The translations under genes and the position numbers were made by a program. Below the pieces are notes generated by a model. That model was given only the letters and a program-made list of their open reading frames with translations. It was not told where the DNA came from and did not search any database. Positions 59,058 to 64,000 of a stretch of 64,000 nucleotides of DNA are shown one piece after another (positions within the stretch are counted from its first letter, which is position 1; every line of letters starts with the position of its first letter). Source of the stretch: Streptomyces celluloflavus (GTDB lineage Bacteria > Actinomycetota > Actinomycetes > Streptomycetales > Streptomycetaceae); NCBI GenBank assembly GCA_000720995.1, contig JOEL01000023.1, forward strand, positions 1-64,000. Reading direction: 5' to 3'.

Positions 59058-60721
59058 GCGCGGCCGGCTCCGGAACCCCCGCCGAACCCGACCGCCCCGG
59101 GCCCGCCCGTCCCGGATCCGCCCGCCCTGGATCCGCCCGCTCCGGCGCCCGGCCCGGGACGCGGGCCGCGCGTACGGACACCGGGACGGCGCACGACGAC
59201 GAATCGCTCGCCGAGTTTGGCTACCGGCCCGAACTCAAGCGCACGCTGGGCAACTTCCACACCTTCGCCGCCGGCATCAGCTACATCTCGATCCTCACCG
59301 GCACCTTCCAGCTCTTCTACTTCGGGGTCAACCACGGCGGCCCGGCCTACTGGTGGTCCTGGCCGATGGTCTTCCTCGGCCAGCTGATGGTGGCCCTGTG
59401 CTTCTGCGAGCTGGCCGCCCGTTATCCGGTGGCCGGTTCGATCTACAACTGGGCCAAGCGGCTGGGCGGTCCGCACGTCGGGTGGCTCGGCGGCTGGATG
59501 ATGCTGACCGCCACCATGGTCTCGCTCTCCGCCGTGGCGCTCGCCTACCAGGTGACGCTGCCGCAGATCTCCTCGTGGTTCCAGTTCATCGGCAACGGCA
59601 CCGGCCGGACCGATGCGGCGGCCAACGCGGTGGTGCTCGGCACCGCGCTCGTCACGTTCACCACCCTGGTCAACGCCTTCGGCGTCAAACTGATGGCCCG
59701 GATCAACTCCGCGGGCGTCACGATCGAGCTGATCGCCGCCATTGTGCTGATCATCCTGCTGGCCGCGCACACCACCCGCGGCCCCAGCGCGCTGCTCGAC
59801 ACCCACGGTCTGGGCAGCGGCCAGCCGTTCGGCTACCTCGGCGCGTTCCTGACCGCGTCCCTGGCCTCGGCCTATGTCATGTACGGCTTCGACACGGCCT
59901 CGTCGCTCGGCGAGGAGTGCAAGGACCCGGGCCGCAACGCGCCCCGCGCGATCCTGCGGGCGCTGATCGCCTCGTTCCTCATCGGCGGGCTGATCCTGCT
60001 CTTCGCCCTCCTGGCGGCGCCCGATCTGCACTCCAAGCGGCTGACCGTGGACGGCCTCCAGTACGTGGTGCTGGTGACGCTCGGCTCGACCATGGGGCAG
60101 CTGGTGCTGTGGTGCGTGGTCATCGCGATCACCGTGTGCGAACTGGCGGTGCACACCGCCGGCATCCGGCTGGCGTTCGCGATGGCCCGGGACAACAACC
60201 TCCCCGCCGCCTCACTGCTCGCCAAGGTCAGCCCGCGCTTCCGCACCCCGGTGCTGCCCGCGGTCATCATCGGGCTGGTGGCGATCGGCATCCTGGTGCT
60301 CAATGTGAACCAGCCGCAGATCTTCTCGGTGCTCACCAGCATCGCGATCATCATGATCTACCTGGCGTATCTGCTGGTCACCCTGCCGATGCTGGTCAAG
60401 CGGCTGCGCGGCACCTGGACACCGGCGAAGGGCAAGTTCTCGCTCGGGAAGTTCGGCCTCCCGGTGAACATCCTCGCCGTGCTGTGGGGCGCGGGGATGT
60501 CCCTCAACCTCGCCTGGCCGCGTGCCGTGGTCTACAACGCCACCGGTCCGCAGCACTGGTATCTGCGCTGGGGCGCCTTCCTGTTCATCGGCATCGTGGG
60601 GCTCGGCGGGTTCACCTACTACTGGTTCGTCCAGCGCAAGCGCACCGGTGTGCTGGCCGGTCACGCCGCTCTCGCCGACCCCGCCGACCCCACTGCCCCC
60701 GCCGGTCCCACCTTCCCCTGA
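59054..60721 (+). CDS. APC-family amino acid/polyamine/choline permease
   Basis: Predicted 555-residue transporter. GTG 59054 overlaps the stop of the aldehyde dehydrogenase (GTGA). A Pro/Ala/Arg-rich tail with PGSARPGSARSGARPG repeats occupies the first 45 residues. Then comes FGYRPELKRTLGNFHTFAAGISYISILTGTFQ, the first APC helix of the amino-acid permease type, and about 12 helices, for example GWMMLTATMVSLSAVALAYQ and PVLPAVIIGLVAIGILVLNVNQ. YGFDTASSLGEECKDPGRNAPRAI is the typical loop. Substrate unknown; neighbours suggest choline, an amino-alcohol or an amine. Confidence 0.88.
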   Translation: MSAAGSGTPAEPDRPGPARPGSARPGSARSGARPGTRAARTDTGTAHDDESLAEFGYRPELKRTLGNFHTFAAGISYISILTGTFQLFYFGVNHGGPAYWWSWPMVFLGQLMVALCFCELAARYPVAGSIYNWAKRLGGPHVGWLGGWMMLTATMVSLSAVALAYQVTLPQISSWFQFIGNGTGRTDAAANAVVLGTALVTFTTLVNAFGVKLMARINSAGVTIELIAAIVLIILLAAHTTRGPSALLDTHGLGSGQPFGYLGAFLTASLASAYVMYGFDTASSLGEECKDPGRNAPRAILRALIASFLIGGLILLFALLAAPDLHSKRLTVDGLQYVVLVTLGSTMGQLVLWCVVIAITVCELAVHTAGIRLAFAMARDNNLPAASLLAKVSPRFRTPVLPAVIIGLVAIGILVLNVNQPQIFSVLTSIAIIMIYLAYLLVTLPMLVKRLRGTWTPAKGKFSLGKFGLPVNILAVLWGAGMSLNLAWPRAVVYNATGPQHWYLRWGAFLFIGIVGLGGFTYYWFVQRKRTGVLAGHAALADPADPTAPAGPTFP

Positions 60722-60736
60722 TCTGGAGACGGCACC

Positions 60737-62335
60737 ATGCCCCGAGAGGCCCCTGTGGACGAGAACCGTGCGGACCGGACCCCGGTGGACGAGTTCGACT
60801 ACGTGGTGGTGGGCGGCGGTACGGCCGGTGCGGTGGTGGCCGCCCGGCTGTCCGAGGACCCGGCCGTCAGCGTCTGCGTGCTGGAGGCCGGGCCCTCCGA
60901 CGTCGACGACCCCGCCGTCCTCCGCCTCGACCGGTGGATGGCGCTGCTAGAATCCGGTTACGACTGGGACTATCCGGTCGAACCGCAGGAGAACGGCAAC
61001 AGCTTCCTGCGGCACGCCCGCGCCAAGGTGCTGGGCGGCTGCTCCTCGCACAACTCCTGCATCGCCTTCTGGGCCCCGGCCGAGGACCTCGACGAGTGGG
61101 GCGCGCTGGGCTGTACGGGCTGGAGCGCGGCCGACTGCTTCCCGCTCTTCCAGCGGCTGGAGACCAACGACGCCCCGGGCGACCACCACGGCCGCAGCGG
61201 TCCGGTGACCCTGCGCAGCGTCCCGCCCCACGACCCGTGCGGGGTGGCCCTCCTGGAGGCGTGCGCGGCGGCCGGTATCCCCACCACCCCCTTCAACACC
61301 GGCCGGACCGTCCTCCGCGGGGCGAACTGGTTCCAGATCAACTGCCGCCCCGACGGGGTCCGTTCCTCCGCCTCGGTCTCCTATCTGCACCCCGTCCTGG
61401 GCACCCGGCCCCGTCTCGACGTCCGCACCGGTGTCCAGGCCAGACGGCTGGTCTTCGACGACGCCCGGCGGTGCACCGGCGTCGACTACCTCTCCCCCGA
61501 CCTGATCCACACCCGTACCGTCCGCGCCCGCCGCGAGGTCGTCCTCTCCTGCGGCGCCATCGACTCCCCCAAGCTCCTGATGCTGTCGGGCATCGGTCCG
61601 GCCGGGCATCTGCGCGCCACCGGTATCGAGCCGCTGGTCGACTCCCCCGGCGTCGGCTCCCACCTCCAGGACCACCCGGAGGGCGTGATCATGTGGGACG
61701 CCCGGCAGCCCATGGTCACCTCGTCCACCCAGTGGTGGGAGATCGGTATCTTCGCCGCCACCGAACCCGGCCTGGACCGCCCGGACCTGATGTTCCACTA
61801 CGGCTCGGTGCCCTTCGACATGAACACCTACCGGCGCGGCTACCCCACCTCCGAGAACGCCTTCTGCCTCACCCCGAACGTCACCCGCGCCCGCTCCCTG
61901 GGCACCGTCCGGCTGCGCACCCGCGACTTCCGCGACAAGCCCCGGGTCGATCCGCGCTACTTCACCGATGAGCACGACGTACGCGTCATGACGCACGGTC
62001 TGCGCCTGGCCCGCGAGATCGTCGCCCAGGCCCCCATGGCCGGCTGGGCCGGTGCCGAGCTCGCCCCCGGGCCCGGCGTCCGCTCCGACGCCGACCTCCT
62101 CGACTACATCCGCACCACCCACAACACCGTCTACCACCCCGCCTGCACCGTCCGCATGGGCGCCCCCGACGACCCGGATACTCCTCTGGACCCGCAGCTC
62201 CGTGTGAAGGGCGTCACCGGACTGCGCGTCGCCGACGGCTCGGTCATGCCGTTCCTGACGGCGGTCAATCCGTGCATCACGACGATGATGATCGGGGAGA
62301 AGTGCGCGGACCTCCTGCGGGCGGAGCGCCCCTGA
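60737..62335 (+). CDS. GMC-family FAD oxidoreductase (choline dehydrogenase-like)
   Basis: Predicted 532-residue flavoprotein. FAD site: FDYVVVGGGTAGAVVAARLSE and VLEAG near the N-terminus; AKVLGGCSSHNSCIAFWAP is the GMC signature 1 region; CGAIDSPKLLMLSGIGP is signature 2. The catalytic pair is the His of NTVYHPACTVRMG and the Asn of AVNPCITTMMIGEKCA. Such enzymes oxidise choline or other alcohols to aldehydes. It starts 16 bp after the permease gene and closes the three-gene operon: alcohol oxidation here, aldehyde oxidation by the first gene. Confidence 0.9.
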   Translation: MPREAPVDENRADRTPVDEFDYVVVGGGTAGAVVAARLSEDPAVSVCVLEAGPSDVDDPAVLRLDRWMALLESGYDWDYPVEPQENGNSFLRHARAKVLGGCSSHNSCIAFWAPAEDLDEWGALGCTGWSAADCFPLFQRLETNDAPGDHHGRSGPVTLRSVPPHDPCGVALLEACAAAGIPTTPFNTGRTVLRGANWFQINCRPDGVRSSASVSYLHPVLGTRPRLDVRTGVQARRLVFDDARRCTGVDYLSPDLIHTRTVRARREVVLSCGAIDSPKLLMLSGIGPAGHLRATGIEPLVDSPGVGSHLQDHPEGVIMWDARQPMVTSSTQWWEIGIFAATEPGLDRPDLMFHYGSVPFDMNTYRRGYPTSENAFCLTPNVTRARSLGTVRLRTRDFRDKPRVDPRYFTDEHDVRVMTHGLRLAREIVAQAPMAGWAGAELAPGPGVRSDADLLDYIRTTHNTVYHPACTVRMGAPDDPDTPLDPQLRVKGVTGLRVADGSVMPFLTAVNPCITTMMIGEKCADLLRAERP

Positions 62336-62382
62336 GCGGCGCCGGGGAATACCGGCACCGCCCCCGGACGACGGTCATCCCC

Positions 62383-63555
62383 TCACCGGGCCGCCGGCGC
62401 CGGAAGCACACATCTGACCCGCCAGCCCCCGCCGTGCGGCCCCGCCTCCAGCGTGCCGCCCAGTGCGCCGACCCGCTCCGCCAGTCCGGCCAGCCCCGTC
62501 CCCCCGCCGTCGCGGGTGGGCGCCGGCGTCCCGCCGCCGTCGTCGGCGACGGTCACCTCCACCGCCCGGCCGGCGGTACGTCCGGTGGACACCGCGATCC
62601 GTGAGGCGTGCGGGGCATGCCGCCGGATGTTGGTCAGCGACTCCAGGACCGCGCGGTACGCCGCGTCGTCGGCCTCCCGCGCCAGGACGCCCGCGATGCC
62701 GTCCTCCTGGTTCAGCTCCGTACGGGCCCCGGTCATCGCGGCGAACCTGCCGACCAGTTCGGCCAGATCGGCCAGGCCGTACAGCCGGGTGGCCGGCGGC
62801 TCCGCCCACGTCCCGCCCTCTCCCGTACGCAGGGTGCGCACCATCTGGTCCATGGCGTCCAGCGCCCGCGTCCCCGCCTGCTCGATGCGCGCGTAGAGCT
62901 CGTCGTTCCGCTCCCGTGCCCCGTCGTCGAGCTGGGCGGCCTGGGCCTCCAGGACGATGCCGGTCACCTCGTGGGCGACGAAGTCATGGAGATCGCGGGC
63001 GACTTCGCCGCGCTGGTCGCGCAGCGCCTCGGTGACCGCGCGCGCCCGCCGGTCGTCCAGCGACCGGAGGTAGAGCCCGACGCCCGTCGCACCCGCGGCG
63101 GGGAGGAAGGCCAGCAGCGCCATGAAGACCGATTCCCGCCACCCGGGTTGGGGTGCGTGCAGCGTCATCCGCAGCGGCAGGAGCACCACGGCGGTCCCGG
63201 CCAGCCCGCCGAGCCAGCTGACGTGGGGGCGGGGCGCCCGCCGGATCACCCGGTACAGGAGTACCAGCAGGGCGGTCATCTCGAACGGCAGCCACAGGAG
63301 GACCTGTCCCGCCACCCCGGACCAGACGAAGTCCAGCACCAGGGAGAGCCCCGCCACGACGCCCGCGGACCGGGCCGGCGAGATCCGCTTCACGGGCCAG
63401 GGGTATATCGCGGCCACCAGCGCCACCGCCGCGGCGCCCGCCAGGACCCAGGCGCCGGGCGGACCCATGAGGGCGGGCAGCAGCATCATCATCGCGGCCA
63501 CGCCGCACCACCATGCCCGGCGCTTCCGTCTCTTGGGCGTCCCCGTGTACTCCAT
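62383..63555 (-). CDS. NarL-type sensor histidine kinase
   Basis: Predicted 390-residue membrane kinase. The ATG at 63553-63555 precedes a run of about six helices (WWCGVAAMMMLLPALMGPPG to VFMALLAFLPAAGATGVGLYL) with no large outside domain. The HisKA_3 phospho-acceptor is in GEVARDLHDFVAHEVTGIVLEAQ, and the ATPase part includes YRAVLESLTNIRRHAPHASRI and TVADDGGGTPAPTRDGGGTGLAGLAERV. Kinases of this type normally have a LuxR-type response regulator gene next to them; none is on either side in this window (GMC gene below, XRE gene above). Confidence 0.9.
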   Translation of the reverse strand: MEYTGTPKRRKRRAWWCGVAAMMMLLPALMGPPGAWVLAGAAAVALVAAIYPWPVKRISPARSAGVVAGLSLVLDFVWSGVAGQVLLWLPFEMTALLVLLYRVIRRAPRPHVSWLGGLAGTAVVLLPLRMTLHAPQPGWRESVFMALLAFLPAAGATGVGLYLRSLDDRRARAVTEALRDQRGEVARDLHDFVAHEVTGIVLEAQAAQLDDGARERNDELYARIEQAGTRALDAMDQMVRTLRTGEGGTWAEPPATRLYGLADLAELVGRFAAMTGARTELNQEDGIAGVLAREADDAAYRAVLESLTNIRRHAPHASRIAVSTGRTAGRAVEVTVADDGGGTPAPTRDGGGTGLAGLAERVGALGGTLEAGPHGGGWRVRCVLPAPAAR

Positions 63556-63794
63556 AGCGCCCGAGGTTACGCAGGCGCGCCGGCCGGGCACCCGGCGGTG
63601 CCGGGCCGCGCCGCCGCACCGCCCGGACCAGCGGGTTCCCGTCCGGGGCCACAGGGCCGGGTCCGGTGCCGCCGTCCGCCGGGGACCGGCAGGTGGGGAC
63701 CGGTCGGCCCATGCGCCGGGCGGGCGCGCCGCCGCAGGCTGGGCGTGCGGGCCGCGGCCGCCCGCCCCGAACGCGGCGAAGGGATGTGGCCACG

Positions 63795-64000
63795 ATGACG
63801 GACCACGAGACCGGCTCCCCGACCGGGCCGGCCCTTGAGCCCAGCGATCTGGGCCGCAGGGTGGCGCTGCGCCGTCAGCAGCTGGGGCTCACCCGTGAAC
63901 AGGTGGCGGCCCGCGCCGCCGCCGCGCCGGATTACCTCCGGTATGTGGAGGAGCAGCCGGCCACCCCCGGTATGGGGTTCATGCTGCGTCTCGCCGAGGC
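63795..64000 (+). CDS. XRE-type protein, N-terminal part only
   Basis: Starts at ATG 63795 and runs off the window. The 68 visible residues show an XRE helix-turn-helix (DLGRRVALRRQQLGLTREQVAARAAAAPDYLRYVEEQPATPGMGFMLRLAEA). The same start is common in Streptomyces proteins that join an XRE domain to a pyridoxamine-5-phosphate-oxidase-like flavin domain, so that is the expected full product; the flavin part is outside the window. Confidence 0.75.
   Translation, partial: MTDHETGSPTGPALEPSDLGRRVALRRQQLGLTREQVAARAAAAPDYLRYVEEQPATPGMGFMLRLAE

Overview
The window is very GC-rich actinobacterial DNA and almost certainly comes from a Streptomyces. It carries two SsgA-like (SALP) genes, a WhiJ-type XRE/DUF397/RsbW-like module, a DUF574 (SAV2177-type) methyltransferase, frequent GTG starts and many ATGA/GTGA start-stop overlaps. 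No tRNA, rRNA or CRISPR array was found.

Layout. 1-2170: an IS4-family insertion sequence with 15-bp inverted ends, a frameshifted transposase and a lipoprotein gene between the transposase and the right end. 2171-4405: a 20-bp-period degenerate repeat array, an SRPBCC gene, an SDR pseudogene and a spacer with two diverged ~120-bp repeats. 4406-16105: a cluster matching the KstR2 regulon of Mycobacterium and Rhodococcus, which degrades the last two steroid rings (C and D): two SDR genes, echA20, ipdA, ipdB, ipdC, fadA6, kstR2, ipdF, a fadE31-like gene and a second acyl-CoA dehydrogenase. Both divergent promoter regions hold a site close to the published KstR2 operator. fadD3 and fadE30 are not in the window. 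16131-18766: a FUSC-family membrane protein and a MarR regulator. 19093-20304: a secreted BNR-repeat protein.

20752-28449: respiratory nitrate reductase narGHJI, divergent from a SufR-like cysteine-rich regulator, with two dyads 22 bp apart between them. 28521-30101: an ECF sigma factor fused to a zinc-binding anti-sigma-like domain, a membrane segment and a Pro/Thr-rich tail. 30342-40512: two SALP genes, an MFS exporter beside a cupin regulator with a His-rich tail, a group II truncated haemoglobin, an O-methyltransferase, a TetR regulator divergent from a bacterial PH-domain pair, and a polysaccharide deacetylase. 40642-43606: response regulator, sensor kinase and lipoprotein in one operon. 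44295-49445: both subunits of methylmalonyl-CoA mutase and the MeaB chaperone, a sensible companion to a propionyl-CoA-producing steroid pathway. 

49730-57361: an AhpD-like protein lacking its CxxC, the WhiJ-type module, a DUF574 methyltransferase, an ABC ATPase with altered catalytic motifs, an SCP-2 protein behind a palindromic operator, another methyltransferase and a DUF6314-like protein. 57588-62335: aldehyde dehydrogenase, APC permease and GMC oxidoreductase, an alcohol/choline-type oxidation operon. 62383-64000: a NarL-type sensor kinase and the start of an XRE-type regulator cut by the window edge.

All identifications come from reading translated sequence and remembered family features; no database search was run.
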